64,000 nt of DNA from Protea cynaroides (lineage: Eukaryota > Streptophyta > Magnoliopsida > Proteales > Proteaceae). The stretch is from positions 27,373,815 through 27,437,814 of the forward strand of contig CM053265.1 of NCBI GenBank assembly GCA_028583415.1. The letters run 5' to 3'. A program made the translations under genes and the position numbers. The notes under the pieces are model-generated. The model did no database searches, had not been told where the DNA came from, and saw only the letters and a program-made list of their open reading frames with translations. Every line of letters starts with the position of its first letter. Position 1 is the stretch's first letter. Positions 23,492-35,548 of the stretch are shown piece by piece.

Positions 23492-25785
23492 TATCACACT
23501 CCAATTCCGCACACTTCATAATGGTGTGATAACCGCTAGCAAACCAACGGTTCAACCAGGATCTCGTACAGGTGGTATCCGGCTAATCTAAACCTCATAC
23601 ATCCATATTCATAATCAGTGTAAATACACAATAGTGGAAGTCTTATTGTAAAATGAACTGAGAATCTACTGTGATATTAATATTAAAATAACAAATTATT
23701 TTGTATCAACTAAGACATAAATAAGTATCAAATACATGACTTTAATAAATCCAAATAAAGAAAACTAAAAATATAATCGAATACACATGAGTTGCATTCG
23801 CAAGAGGAGTCATGTGTATCCACTTCATCTTCAACTTCCATTGCCGCCACGTGACCATACACTGGAGCGTTGACATAATCTTCGACGGTAGTACCTGCAT
23901 CATTAACTAAAAATATTTGACATCGAGGGGGTGAGCACACATCATGGCTCAGTGAGAAAACAAAACAATGCAACAATACATATGCATGCAGTCAATTCAT
24001 ATCTTTGGTCTGGTTTAAAGTTTACAATGCACAATAGAAAGGTTGGGTGATCAAAGGTTAACGTTTATTGACCCCGCCTCTATACACAGGGTGTGGAAGT
24101 CCGCCCAAAGGTTAACGTTTATTGTCGTCCCCATCCACCCTACCATAACATTGTACAACAAAGGTTAGCGCTTATTACTGTATAGTGTCATACCAATATG
24201 TAAGCCACTGCTGGGGAGGGCTTGCAAACTGGGCTCACAACTAACCAATCCTAATGCCAAACAGTGTATCCAAGGCCTCACCCCAGCATCCCTCAGAACG
24301 TCCATAGAGATAGAGCTAAGGCCCCCCGGTAGAGTCAGAGACTACAAGGACCGAGACCACCTCCCCTGATACTCTACGACGTAATAGTTCTGCTAAAGTA
24401 ATGGCGATACGACGATGCTAATGCACAATACTTGAGTTAGAGATAGAGCTAAAGTGCTGAAACCCGTCAAAAGTTAACGTTTATTGACGTTCCCATCACA
24501 CCCCCCTGATACTCGCTCGCATCAAGTACACCAACCACACACATACATTCACATGCCTATTCTTATCATCATCGTCATCATGTTATAAACAATAAAGTAA
24601 ATATGCATGAACAAATAATAGAAATATTGGATGACATGTTGTGTGCACATTACAAACATATTCGCATAGGATCAAGCATGGCATTGGACTCAAGAAAAGA
24701 GAAAATAGTTTGTTATTAACCAATTAGTTTAGAGCTTTGTTTCCTCACCTTAGCTTGCTAATAGATCCTCTTACAAGCTTTAAGATCACCTTTATATTGT
24801 TATTATATTGCTAGAAGACCTAACAAAGTTGATAAAATTTAATTAGAATTAATTCTGAATTTGAAAACCATGTTTTTAACTAGGGGTCGGAGGTAGGGTC
24901 GGAGTAATGATCGACCCTGGGTGCGACCACCCCTATTCTGGACTTCCCGAACACTAGGGGTCGATGCTCAGGGTTTGGTAGGGTCAATTGGCCATCGACC
25001 CCCCATGCGACCCCCTGTGGGTTTTGGTCGATTTTCTTCCTTAAATCCATTCTTCGTGTTTGGGGTCCTATGGCTTGCTCCTATAATTCATTCTACACAT
25101 GTTCTATGGTCTAGAACCATGATTCTACCACCTATATGGCTTTCATGATTTTCTCCCATGGTTTTCCATGAAAACCTAACCATAGGTTGATGGTTTGGGT
25201 TTCTCCAAGATCATACTCTCTGCATTATCTATCCTAAGATCTTAAGCAATTCATGGAATTAGTATCCATACCTAAGAAGAATACTTCTACTCTGCAACTC
25301 TTCTCCTTTTGCTTTCTTCTCTTGTTTCCTTCTCTTTTCCTTCTCTTCCTTCTCTTCACTTTCTCTCAATTCAATGAGGGTTGTAAAAGGAGTAAAAGAG
25401 GCTTAGGGACGTCCTATTTATAGAGTAGAAACTCCTAAAATAAGTCCCATTGAGATTTGGAAGGAATCCCATCGAAATTAGGAAACTTTCCTAGTTTTTA
25501 GATTTACGGAGTACCGGGGGTCGATAGGGGGGTCGGAGATCCCGTCGACCCCTGGTTCCTGAAGTGTCCGACCCCCCATGTAAGACTGGGGGTCTGACTT
25601 CTATCTTGGGGGGTTTGACCCTCCCTTGCTGGGTATGCGACCCTCCCCTTAATTTAAGTGTTTTTGGGTCAGTTTAATACCTGGGATCGTGATCTCCTTC
25701 ACGTACTTGGTCCATTTGGCTCATCCATGATGGGTAGACCTGGTTCAAGGTAGTAAGACTGGGTTAGTTTGATACGGGTCTTACA
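23492..25785 (-). repeat. 3' LTR of element C (2294 bp)
   Basis: GGGTCGA clusters at 24885-25020 and 25515-25655, TATAAATA at 25415-25422 (minus), repeats with AACGTTTATTG near 24060, 24112 and 24475, codon-conserved U5 segment at 23761-23940. PPT (AGTAGGGGGGGAGT on the minus strand) at 25786-25798. Confidence 0.9.
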
Positions 25786-28700
25786 ACTCCCCCCTACTTA
25801 TAAAAATTTTGTCCCCAAAATTGTTCATACCTTCTGAGTCGAATAAGTGAGGGTATTGCTTTGGCATAGCATTCTCTTCCTCCCATGTAATTTCTTCCAT
25901 GTCTCTACTTCTCCAAGTGACCTTGACATAATAGATATCTCGGTTGCGTAGTCGTTGAACCTTTCGGCTGGTGATTTCAGTTGGTGTTACTTCAAAAGTC
26001 AAATCTTCAGTTAAATCAGGTAGATCTACTGTCAGAACGTGCGTTGGATCTTTGACATACTTCTTCAATAAGGAAATATGAAATACGTCATGCACACTCG
26101 ACATAGATGGCGGTAGTGCTAATTAGTAGGCCACTTTCCCATGCTTAGCTAGAATTTCATATGGCCCGACATATTTTGGACTTAGTTTCCCTTTCTGTCC
26201 GAACTGTTTCAGACCTCGCATAGGTGATACCTTCAAGAATACTTTATCACCCACAACGAACTCAAGATCTCTCCGTCGAGTATCTGCATATTTCTTCTGA
26301 CGATTCTGGGCTGTTCTCACTCTTTCCTTGATAATGTCGACCACCCGACAAGTTTCTTCAACAAATTATGGTCCAACGAGACTACATTCCCCAACTTCAT
26401 TCCAAATAAAGGAGTTCGACACTTTCTGCCATACAGTGCTTCATAGGGTGACATCTGTATAGTATCCTGATAGCTATTGTTATAGGCGAACTCGATCAGT
26501 GGTAAATTTTCATCCCATGATCCTTTAAAGTCAATCACACATGCTCGTACCATATCTTCTAGAATCTGAATTGTACGCTCTGACTGTCCATCTGTCTGTG
26601 GATGGAATGCAGTACTAAATTTTAATGTTGTACCCATAGCCTTTTGCAATCCTTTCCAAAACTTAGAAGTAAATCGTGGATCTCTATCGGACACAATGCT
26701 CTCTGGTACACCATGTAATCGAACAATATTATCCATATACAGCTTTGCTAACCTTTCTAGTGTATACTAAGGTCGTATCGATATAAAGCGAGTTGTTTTG
26801 TTCAGACAGTCTACAATCACCCAAACTGCATCAACTACTTGAGGAGTCAATGGTAACCTTGTGATGAAGTCCATGGTGATGCAGTCCCATTTCCATGCTG
26901 GTTCCGATAACGGCTGTAACAGTCCTGTGGGTCTTTGTCGTTCAGCCTTTACTTTCTGACAATTTAGGCATTGAGACACAAACTTAGCTACATCTGCTTT
27001 CATTCCTCTCCACCAATATAGTTTCTTTAGATCATGATACATTTTTGTACTTCCAGGATGTATCGAATAGATGGTGGTATGGGCTTCTTTCATCAGTCGG
27101 TGTCTAATGTCCACACTTTCTGTTTCAGAAACATATATTCTTCCTTTGTACTTCAATACCTTTTCTTCGTCCAAGGTGAACTCAGGGTTAGTCTTACCTT
27201 TTTCGATGTCTTCTTGTACCGTTCTTAGGTAAGGGTCTGCCTTGATAGCTGTCTTCACTTCATCAATTATATCCGGTATAATCTTCAATGCAGCGAACAT
27301 ATTGGAAAACCGATGAATGAACCCTTGGTTGGCTGATCCATCCGGTGTGTCTATCACATACTGCTCATTGCCGTGATTGAATACCATTTCGGTAGTACAC
27401 ATTGTTGCGGTTGTGCTAATCTCTCCCTGGGATTTTATCACTGTTTTTCTGCTCAACGCATCCGCTACTACATTAGCTTTCCACGGATGATACTGGATAT
27501 CACAATCATAGTCTTTCAGTAGTTCCAGCCATCTTCTTTGTCTCATTTTTAACTCCTTTTGATTAAATAAATAAGTAAGACTTTTATGGTCCGATTTAAT
27601 CTGGAACTTCTCTCCGTATAGGTAATGTCTCCATATCTTGACAGCATGTACTACTGCCGCCAACTCCAAATCATGAGTGGGATAATTTTTCTCAAGTGTC
27701 TTTAACTGTCTTGAGGCATAAGCAACTACTTGTTATCCTTGCATAAGCACACATCCTAATCCCAATCCTGACGCATCAGTGTACAAGGTAAATGGCTGTC
27801 CGGGAATAGGAATAGTCAAAATCGGAGCGGATATCAATCTGGTCTTCAGGGTTTGGAAGCTCTTCTCGCATTTATCCGTCCACACAAACTTTTCACCTTT
27901 CTTAGTCAGACTGGTGAGAGGTACGGCAATCCAGGAATAGTCTTCCATAAATCTCCGATAATAACTAGCGAGACCCAGAAAACTTTTAATTTCTGCAACG
28001 CTCTTTGGTGCTTCCCACTTTACAATAGCTTCGATTTTGCTAGGATCCACTTTGATTCCTTCAGCAGATACTACATGGCCTAGGAAGGTAACTTCACTTA
28101 ACCAAAACTCACATTTGGTAAATTTGGCATACAGCTTCTCTTTCCTTAAACGTTGTAGAGCGGCGTTTAGATTCTTAATATGAGTTTCCTTGTCCTTGGA
28201 ATATACCAATATATCATCAATAAATACGATAACCGACGTATCCAACATATCGTGAAAAACCCGGTTCATAAGTTCCATGAAAGTTGCTGGTGCGTTTGTT
28301 AATCCAAAAGACATGACCAAGAATTCATAATGTCCATATCTGGTCCTGAAAGCTATCTTAGGAATATCACCATCCTTAATCTTCAACTGATGGTAGCCTG
28401 ACCGAAGATCGATCTTAGAAAATACATTTGCTCCTTGCAACTGATCGAACAAGTCATCGATCCGAGGTAGTGGATATCGATTCTTGATTGCTAGTTTATT
28501 CAATTCCTGATAGTCTATACAAAGTCAGACGCTACCGTCCTTCTTCTTTACGAACAATAGTGGTGCTCCCCATGGTCATATACTGGGTCGAATATAACCC
28601 TTGTCCAGTAGTTCTTGTAATTATACTTTCAATTCCTTCAATTCAGTAGGAGCCATTCGGTAAGGTGCTTTTGACACTGGTGCGGCTCCAGGTATAAGAT

Positions 28701-29270
28701 CTATCACAAACTCTGTGGCTCGGTCGGGTGGTAATCCTGGTAGTTCTTCAGGAAATACGTCGGGGTAATCCCGCACGACATCAATATCTTTCATCCGTAA
28801 TGCTTCTTTGGTAAGGTCGACCACTGATACTAGGTATCCGACGGCTCCCTTCTCAAGGCACTTCTTCGCCTTTAGTGCTGATAGTATGAGCTTGCATTTA
28901 CGGGGAAGTTTGGTTCCCGCAAAACTGAATTCTGCTCCTTCTTTGTCTCTAAATGTTAGCTTCTTTTTAGCGCATGATAGGTTTGCCGAATGCCGAGCTA
29001 ACCAGTCCATTCCCAAGATGACGTCAAAGTCTATCATCCCAAGTTCGATCAAGGTTGCATCTAAAATTTTCTCACCAATGAGAACTGGACATAGCCCATA
29101 ACCTTTCTCTAACTCCACTTCTAACCCCATCGGTGACCGTACAAGTATTTTGTAGTCCAATGTTTTGATGGATAAATTCAACTTCTTCCCAAATGACACA
29201 GATATAAAGGAATGAGTAGCTCTTGAATCAAAGAGTACTCTGGCGGGTATGCCATTTATAGGTACGATAC
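25781..29270 (-). pseudogene. pol: pol of element C: protease, RT, RNase H, integrase, chromodomain
   Basis: Minus-strand order: protease region at the 5' end, RT start (28621-28700) and RT core 28503-27733 with YGHYEFLVMSFGL and VFIDDILVYSK, RNase H (LYTDASGLGLG, HPWKANVVADALSRK), integrase (zinc-binding CLNCQK, MDFITRLP, SDRDPRF, TDGQSERT), and chromodomain-like VKVTWRSRDMEEITWEEE near 25900. In-frame stops at 28621-28623 (CAA to TAA), near 28530 and 28580, at 27733-27735, 26767-26769 and about 26123. A one-base loss in a T run near 26410 shifts the frame in integrase. The final TAA (25781-25783) lies inside the LTR's first bases, so the PPT is translated, as in A. Acts in reverse transcription and integration in the family; this copy is inactive. 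Confidence 0.92.
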
Positions 29271-29338
29271 CTGTGATTTATTTTACTTAGTCTACATGCT
29301 CATACAATGTAATACAACTTAAAAGGTTTCAGTCATAC
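29271..29338 (-). other. Predicted 68-nt intron between gag and pol of C
   Basis: Minus strand GTATGACTGAAACC... TAAATCACAG. Gag is in phase 29831 (mod 3 = 2) and pol in phase 29199 (mod 3 = 0). Removing 68 nt puts both in one frame and makes the exon junction equivalent to that in A and B. Confidence 0.75.
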
Positions 29339-30605
29339 CTGTGACCACATCGGGTGATGCGATAGTATCCTCGGTTGTAACAGCATATACTCATCCTTGA
29401 TGTAACTGCTTCTTGGGCTTAGGACACTCTCATGCCATATGTCCCGCTTGGCTGCAGTTATAACATTTTGGACCTTTAGAATTTGGCTTTGGCTACTGTT
29501 GAATTACTGGGGTAGTCTTGGGTGCAGTAACAAAGCCTTGAGCATGGAAGGGTTTAAATGTCCTGTTATTCCCCCCATTATAAGAATTTATGGCTGGCCT
29601 TTTCATGCCTCTGTTCTGTGTAAAATAGCTTTCCTTCTGGCTCGATTCAATAACTCGAGCAATTTGCACAGCTTCATTATATACCTTCTTCTCCAAGCCT
29701 AGAACATGCTCTCTGATGCTCCCTCTAAGTCCCGTGACAAACCTACGGGTCTTAGTGTCTTCTTCTTGCATGCTGAGTGGTGCAAAGAAAAACAGCTCTT
29801 CATAACGCTGTTGATATGCATCCACGGACATCTGGCCCTAATATAAACTCAGGAACTCCTTCTCCATAGAATCTTTGAAGCTTCGGGGGAAATACTTCTC
29901 AAAGAAAGCTTCTTTATAAATAGCCCAGGTCAATAAGGCGTGCTTGGTTAATAGATAGGTCCTGGTCGATTTCCACCAATGATGTGCATCGCCTTTTAGC
30001 ATGAAGGTGGCACATAATACCTTTTCTTCTTCTGTAATAGTCATCATAAGAAAATTTCTCTCCATCTCGTTGATCCAATGTGCTGGCCATAGAGGGTCAG
30101 ACGGTTTACCGTTAAATTCCTTGGGCTTCATCTTCAAGAATCTCTCAACCAGTCGAGAGTGATCCAACTGATTTTGGGGGTACGCCCCAAACATAGGTTG
30201 TGGATACTGATCATTAACCTGAGCTGCTTTTGGACCTGGTACTAGAATCTGTGCAGCTGGTGGTTGAGGTGTTTGGGGTGCTGGGTGTTTAGCCACCGGT
30301 GCTGCACTGGCTTGTCCAGTCGGCATGGGTGTAGCATGTGCTGCCTGGAACATAATCCCCATTGCTGCTTGCATTTGAGCCTGTGCGTATTGCATTTGTT
30401 GCAGCTGTTGCGATAAGTTCATAACCACGGTTGCTAGCTCCGGTGGTGGAGGTGGCAAGTTTGTAGGATTTGCCTGCACCGGATTTACTGGTGGTGCAAC
30501 CTGCGGATTTTCTTGTGCATATATATTTTCCAGACTAGTTTCCTCCACAGGTGGTGGTGGTGGAACTACGTTTTGGCTTTGCCTGGTTACTCTACGTCCA
30601 GCCAT
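29339..30605 (-). pseudogene. gag: gag of element C
   Basis: ATG at 30605 (MAGRRVTRQSQN), 21 nt after the acceptor-like TTATTTTTCAG. Proline-rich N-terminus, Gln-rich stretch (QQLQQMQYAQAQMQ), capsid-like core with WPAHWINEMERN and GDAHHWWKST. TAG at 29838-29840 replaces a Gln codon after SLY. TAG at 29493-29495 is at the same codon as in B. In the zinc knuckle (CYNCSQAGHMA) an Arg codon before ECPKP is TGA, and a later Arg codon is TGA too; all are C-to-T or A-to-T type single changes. Confidence 0.9.
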
Positions 30606-30625
30606 TTCCCTCTGATATTGGTGGT

Positions 30626-30627
30626 CT
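30626..30627 (-). promoter_or_regulatory. Possible leader-intron acceptor upstream of C gag
   Basis: AATTATTTTTCAG/ACCACC on the minus strand, 21 nt before the ATG; the best acceptor match of the three copies. Confidence 0.45.
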
Positions 30628-30739
30628 GAAAAATAATTAACAAATGTGAGGCAATCATTTATACTTCATGTAGGCATGCTAACCGATGTTATTTTCAAAA
30701 TTTTTAGATCATTCTGTGAAAAATACTATCTTTTCTATC

Positions 30740-31032
30740 CAGGGTCGATGGTGGGGGTCGATGGTATGTCCGACCCTCAGTATCCAACCCTGGGAATGTA
30801 CCTATTCTTCCCTAGAGCCGGGGGTCGATGCGGGGGTCGATGGGTGTCCGACCCCCAGGTGCGACCCCTAGTTTCCTGTCAGATTCCCGAGAGCTGGGGG
30901 TCGATACGGGGGTCGATGTATGTCCGACCCCCAGGTGCGACCCCTGGTTTTCTGTCAGGTTCCCGAGAGCTGGGGGTCGATACGAGGGTCGATATGGGGG
31001 TCGATTATCCTGGTCGAATTCTCCGACCCCCG
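30740..31032. promoter_or_regulatory. GGGTCGA/TCGACCC dyad cluster between gag and aORF of C
   Basis: Contains three related blocks of about 70 bp built as GAGCTGGGGGTCGATACG...GTGCGACCCCTGG, each with opposed GGGGTCG/CGACCCC halves. Located between divergent gag and aORF. Confidence 0.65.
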
Positions 31033-31176
31033 GACCAAAAATCAGATTTTTAAGGTCGAATTTCCCATTATTCCTTCCCCGTTTTGACTCGTCTTCCACC
31101 TCTGAGTCACTACAGTGTTACTCCGCTATATTGGTCATTTCGGTTCCGTGTTTCGACGTCCACATCATTCCTACAG

Positions 31177-31620
31177 GTATGTTTTCTCATTTTTACCTGT
31201 TTTTAGGTTTTCATTTCTAGGTTTTTGCCCATTTATCTTGTATTTTTCAAACTAAACTTTTTCCAACCATAAAAATTCGATTTTTATTGGGGGCTTTTGT
31301 AATTGGTGACTCGAGGAACGAAAGCCCTCAAAAAATTTTGAGTTTCATCGGTTAATTATCGAGAAACTTGGATTTTTACTCTTTTTGCCCTAATTTGTCG
31401 AAATTTTTGATTTCTCGCAATTTCTTCAAATTGGATTCCATTAGCTAGAATTTCCTACTGTGTGAGTGTTGTAGGATCTGTTAGAACCTACGTAAGTCTT
31501 CCTGCCCATGTGTATGGGTGACAAGTGAGGCTTTTTGGCCAACTTACGTCGTTACAATGTCCCAATTTTTGGTTTTTACTCTTTTCTAACCCATTATTGG
31601 GTTCTCTTTCTTATTTGCAG
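31177..31620 (+). other. Predicted 444-nt 5' UTR intron of the C aORF
   Basis: TCCTACAG/GTATGT to CTTATTTGCAG/ATACT, with a TTTTTAG-rich body; ends five bases before the ATG at 31626. Confidence 0.68.
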
Positions 31621-31625
31621 ATACT

Positions 31626-32885
31626 ATGGCTCGTACCAAAGTGCCTAGAGTTCGTGATCCTCTTCGTTTCCGTTCCAACGAAGCTGAGGCACAGTATGCC
31701 CACTACGCTCGCAAGAAAGTAGAGGGTGGTCGTAAGGTGAACTTGGCTAAGTTAGCCCTGTTCAATGTGGAGAGGGCATTTGGTGATATGGGATGGCTCC
31801 CTGTCATTACTTATGACGCGTGCACCTGCCCCGATTTGGTACGCCAGTTCTATTGTAACCTCCAGGTGGTGGGGGATTACAATGATGTTGAGAGGGGTCA
31901 CGAGTTGCGCATTACGAGTTACGTCAAAGGGGTGAAGATCTCGTTTGACTATCGGCAGCTAGCCGACCTACTGGGCATCTCCTATGATGGCCCCATGGTT
32001 TTCTATGCTCCTGGAGAGCCCCAGTTCTTCTCTCTACAGATGAGGGCCGAGATCGATAACCAGCTCCTTCGTCCTGATCGCTGGCAGATGAGGGCATGTT
32101 ATATGCGTCCAGTTCCACGGGTATATTGCAAGATCATTCAGCATAACCTGATTCCGCAGAGTGGTCTTTACGAGAGGGTTTCCCAGCTGACCCAGTATCT
32201 TCTATACAGTATTTGCACTAGGCAGCCCGTTTGCCTTCCGTACATCATCATGCGTACCATGATCACTGCTACATTACCCAGTCACACTGGTAAACTTCCT
32301 TACGGACGTATGATCACTGTTCTGCTTACCCACCTGGGGGTTGATTTATTGGATGAGAAGATTCAGGAGAAGTCTTTCTCATCGCCTCTAGATTGGGAGG
32401 CTATTTGCAAGATGGGCATGCAGGATGCTCAGGTCAGTGATGAGGAGAGGAACGCGATGGTGCGCCCTCGCACTCGCGTAGAGATAGCTGACGCTGAGGC
32501 AGCTGCTGCCGCTGCTGGAGTTCATACGGAGCCTGCTGGTGATGATGACCGTATGTACATGGATGTAGACTCTATACCACCTCCTTCACCTATGCATGCG
32601 GCTGGAGCTAGTACTTTATATGCGACTGGTCCTTCACATGCGGCTGGTCCTTCTCACCCATCTCCTAATATGATGGAGATATTGCATGAGATCAGAGAGG
32701 CTCAGTGTAGATCTGATATGAGGATGGGAGAGTTACTAGACGCTCAGCGGGTGAGAGTGGATGAGCTACTAGACGCCCAGCGTACATCAGACATGAAGAT
32801 GGGAGAGCTCATGGAGGCTCAGCGCCGGACTGATCAGCGGGTAGCGGATCTTACAGCTAGTCTTCAACCGACCCAGACTCAATAG
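31626..32885 (+). CDS. Antisense accessory ORF (aORF) of element C, PF20167-like plus coiled coil
   Basis: 419-residue open frame from ATG 31626 (MARTKVPRVRDPLRF). Residues about 60-230 include DLVRQFYCNL, ELRITSYVKGVKISF and YRQLADLLGI, resembling plant 'putative transposon protein' PF20167 (recall, unverified). Residues about 265-345 are acidic and Ala/Pro/Ser-rich. Residues about 355-419 are 14-residue units (SDMRMGELLDAQR type), probably a coiled coil. Compared with B, one base is missing just before the end (CAGGTAG to CAATAG), so the last about 40 residues are lost and a TAG ends the frame; homologous sequence continues to the TGA at 32963-32965. Transcribed opposite to gag-pol, with a predicted 5' UTR intron and the dyad cluster upstream. 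No membrane segment or catalytic motif seen. Function unknown. Confidence 0.7.
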   Translation: MARTKVPRVRDPLRFRSNEAEAQYAHYARKKVEGGRKVNLAKLALFNVERAFGDMGWLPVITYDACTCPDLVRQFYCNLQVVGDYNDVERGHELRITSYVKGVKISFDYRQLADLLGISYDGPMVFYAPGEPQFFSLQMRAEIDNQLLRPDRWQMRACYMRPVPRVYCKIIQHNLIPQSGLYERVSQLTQYLLYSICTRQPVCLPYIIMRTMITATLPSHTGKLPYGRMITVLLTHLGVDLLDEKIQEKSFSSPLDWEAICKMGMQDAQVSDEERNAMVRPRTRVEIADAEAAAAAAGVHTEPAGDDDRMYMDVDSIPPPSPMHAAGASTLYATGPSHAAGPSHPSPNMMEILHEIREAQCRSDMRMGELLDAQRVRVDELLDAQRTSDMKMGELMEAQRRTDQRVADLTASLQPTQTQ

Positions 32886-32965
32886 CCTGGTTGACTAGAG
32901 TCTACACTTAGGAATATGACAGAGATCATGAGGCACCGCCCCCTCCTTCACCTCCAGCTTCATGA

Positions 32966-33258
32966 TTGTACTTATTTTCTTTCATTGTACTACAGAGTAA
33001 CTGTCCGGTTTGTGGACTGTACTCTGTTTTTGCTATTTGTACATGTTTGTTTATCTCTCATTGTATTTAAAATTATTCTTCCTTTAATAGATGCATTATT
33101 TTCTTTTCAAATTTGGTCTTAAACATCACTTGTGCTTATAGTGTGTTAATATTACAGTTTTTAATTTTATCCTATCTCAGTTCACAATTTATCGTGAATG
33201 TATGCCAGTTCACAATTTATCGTGAATGTATGCCAGTTTAGCGGACACGGCCTGAGAT
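32966..33258. other. Spacer between aORF and PBS of C
   Basis: Non-coding; includes a small direct duplication near 33177-33240 (CAGTTCACAATTTATCGTGA occurs twice). No ORF recognised. Confidence 0.6.
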
Positions 33259-33270
33259 GCTCTGATACCA
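33259..33270 (-). other. Primer binding site of element C (tRNA-iMet)
   Basis: Minus strand TGGTATCAGAGC, perfect plant iMet consensus, three bases from the LTR. Confidence 0.92.
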
Positions 33271-33273
33271 AGT

Positions 33274-35548
33274 TGTCACACCCCAATTCCGCACACTTCA
33301 GAATGGTGTGATGAACCACTAGCAAACCAACGGTTCAACCAGGATCTCGTACAGGTGATATCTAGGCTGATCTAAACCTCATACATCCATATTCATAATC
33401 AGAGTAAATACACAATAGCAGAAGTCTTATAGTAAAATGAATTGAGAATCTACTGTGATAATAATATTAAAATAACAAATTATTCTATATCAACTAAGAC
33501 ATAAATAAGTATCAAATATATGTCTTTAATAAATCCAAATAAAGAAAACTAAAAATCTAATCGAATACACATGAGTTGCACTTGCAAGAGGAGTCATGTG
33601 TATCCACTTCGTCTCCAACTTCCATCGCCGCCATGTGCCCGTACACTGGAGCATTGACATAATCTTCGACGTTAGTACCTGCATCATCAACTAAAAATAT
33701 TTGACATCGAGGGGGTGAGCACACATCATGGCTCAGTGAGTAAACAAAACAATGCAACAATACATATGCATGCAGTCAATTCATATCTTTGGTCTGGTTT
33801 AAAGTTTGCAATGTGCAATAGAAAGGTTGGGGGGTCAAAGGTTAACGTTTATTGATCCCGCCTCTAAACAAAGGGTGTGGAAGTCTGCCCAAAGGTTAAC
33901 GTTTATTGTCGTCCCCATCCACCCTACCATAACATTGTACAACAAAGGTTAACGTTTATTGTTGTACAGTGCCATACCAACATGTAAGCCCCTGCTGGCG
34001 AGGGCTTGCAAACTGGGCTCGCAACTAACCAATCCTAATGCCAAACAGTGTATCCAAGGCCTCACCCGAGCATCCCTCAGAACATCCATAGAGATAGAGC
34101 TAAGGCCCCCCGGTAGAGTCAGAGACTACAAGGACCGAGACCACCTCCCCTGATACTCTACGACGTAATAGTTCTGCTAAAGTAATGGCGATACGACGAT
34201 GCTAATGCACAAGACTTGAGTTAGAGATAGAGTTAAAGTGCTGAGACCCGCCAAAGGTTAACGTTTATTGACGTTCCCATCACACCCCCCCCCTGATACT
34301 CGCTCGCATCAAATACACCAACCACACACATACATTCACAGGCCTATTCCTATCATCAACATCATCATCAATAAATACTAAAGTAAATATGCATGAACAA
34401 ATAATAGAAATATTGGATGTCATGTTGTGTGCACATTACAAACATATTCGCATAGGATCAAGCATGGCATTGGACTCAAGAAAAAAGAAAACAGTTTGTT
34501 ATTAATCAATTAGTTTAGAGTTCTGTTTCCTCACCTTAGCTTGCTAATAGATCCTCTTATAAGCTTTAAGATCACCTTTATATTGTTATTATATTGCTAG
34601 AAGACCTAACAAAGTCGATAGAATTTAATTAGAATTAATTCTGAATTTAAAAACCATGTTTTTAACTGGGGGTCGGAGGTAGGGTCGGAGTAATGATCGA
34701 CCCTGGGTGCGACCACCCCTATTCTGGACTTCCCGAACACTGGGGGTCGATGCTCAGGGTCTGGTAGGGTCGATTGGCCATCGACCCCCCATGCGACCCC
34801 CTGTGGGTTTTGGTTGATTTTCTTCCTTAAATCCATTCTTCGTGTTTGGGGTCCTATGGCTTGCTCCTATAATCCATTCTACACATGTTCTATGGTCTAG
34901 AACCATGATTCTACCACCTATATGCCTTTCATGATTTTCCCCCATGGTTTTCCATGAAAATCTAACCATAGGTTGATGGTTTGGGTTTCTCCGAGATCAT
35001 ACTCTCTGCATTATCTACCCTAAGGTCTTTAGCAATTCATGGAATTAGTATCCATACCTGAGAAGAATACTCCTTCTCTACAACTCTTCTCCTTTTGCTT
35101 TCTTCTCTTCTTTCCTTCTCTTTTCCTTCTCTTCCTTCTCTTCTCTTTCTCTCAATTCAATTAGGGTTGTAAAAGGAGTAAAAGAGGCTTAGGGACGTCC
35201 TATTTATAGAGTAGAAACTCTTAAAATAAGTCCCATTGAGATTTGGAAGGAATCCCATCGAAATTAGGAAACTTTCCTAGTTTTTAGATTTACCGAGTAC
35301 CGGGGGTCGATAGGGGGGTCGGAGATCCCATCGACCCCTGGTTCTTGAAGTGTCGGACCCCCATGTAAAACTGGGGGTTTGACTTTTGTCTTGGGGGGTC
35401 CAACCCTCCCCTTAATTTAAGTGTTTTTGGGTCAGTTTAACACCTGGGATCGTGATCTCCTTCAAGCACTTGGTCCATTTGTCTCATCCATGATGGGTAG
35501 ACCTGGTTCAAGGTGGTAAGACCGGGTTAGTTTGATACGGGTCTTACA
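33274..35548 (-). repeat. 5' LTR of element C (2275 bp)
   Basis: TATAAATA at 35201-35208 (minus), donor-like CTCAG/GTATGG at 35058/35057, GGGTCGA clusters at 34668-34805 and 35300-35415, four GTTAACGTTTATTG copies near 33840, 33895, 33949 and 34258, codon-conserved U5 segment 33557-33710. Confidence 0.92.

Larger units (their letters stand above)
23492..35548 (-). mobile_element. Element C, complete Tekay-like chromovirus inserted in the aORF of A
   Basis: 12,057 bp with two LTRs, PPT, pol, intron, gag, dyad cluster, aORF and PBS. It carries no nested insertion. The 3' LTR terminus is TATCAC instead of TGTCAC on the plus strand (one G-to-A change). The aORF is open for 419 codons, the longest intact reading frame of its kind here. 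Pol carries several CAA/CAG/CGA-to-stop changes and one integrase frameshift. Confidence 0.93.
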
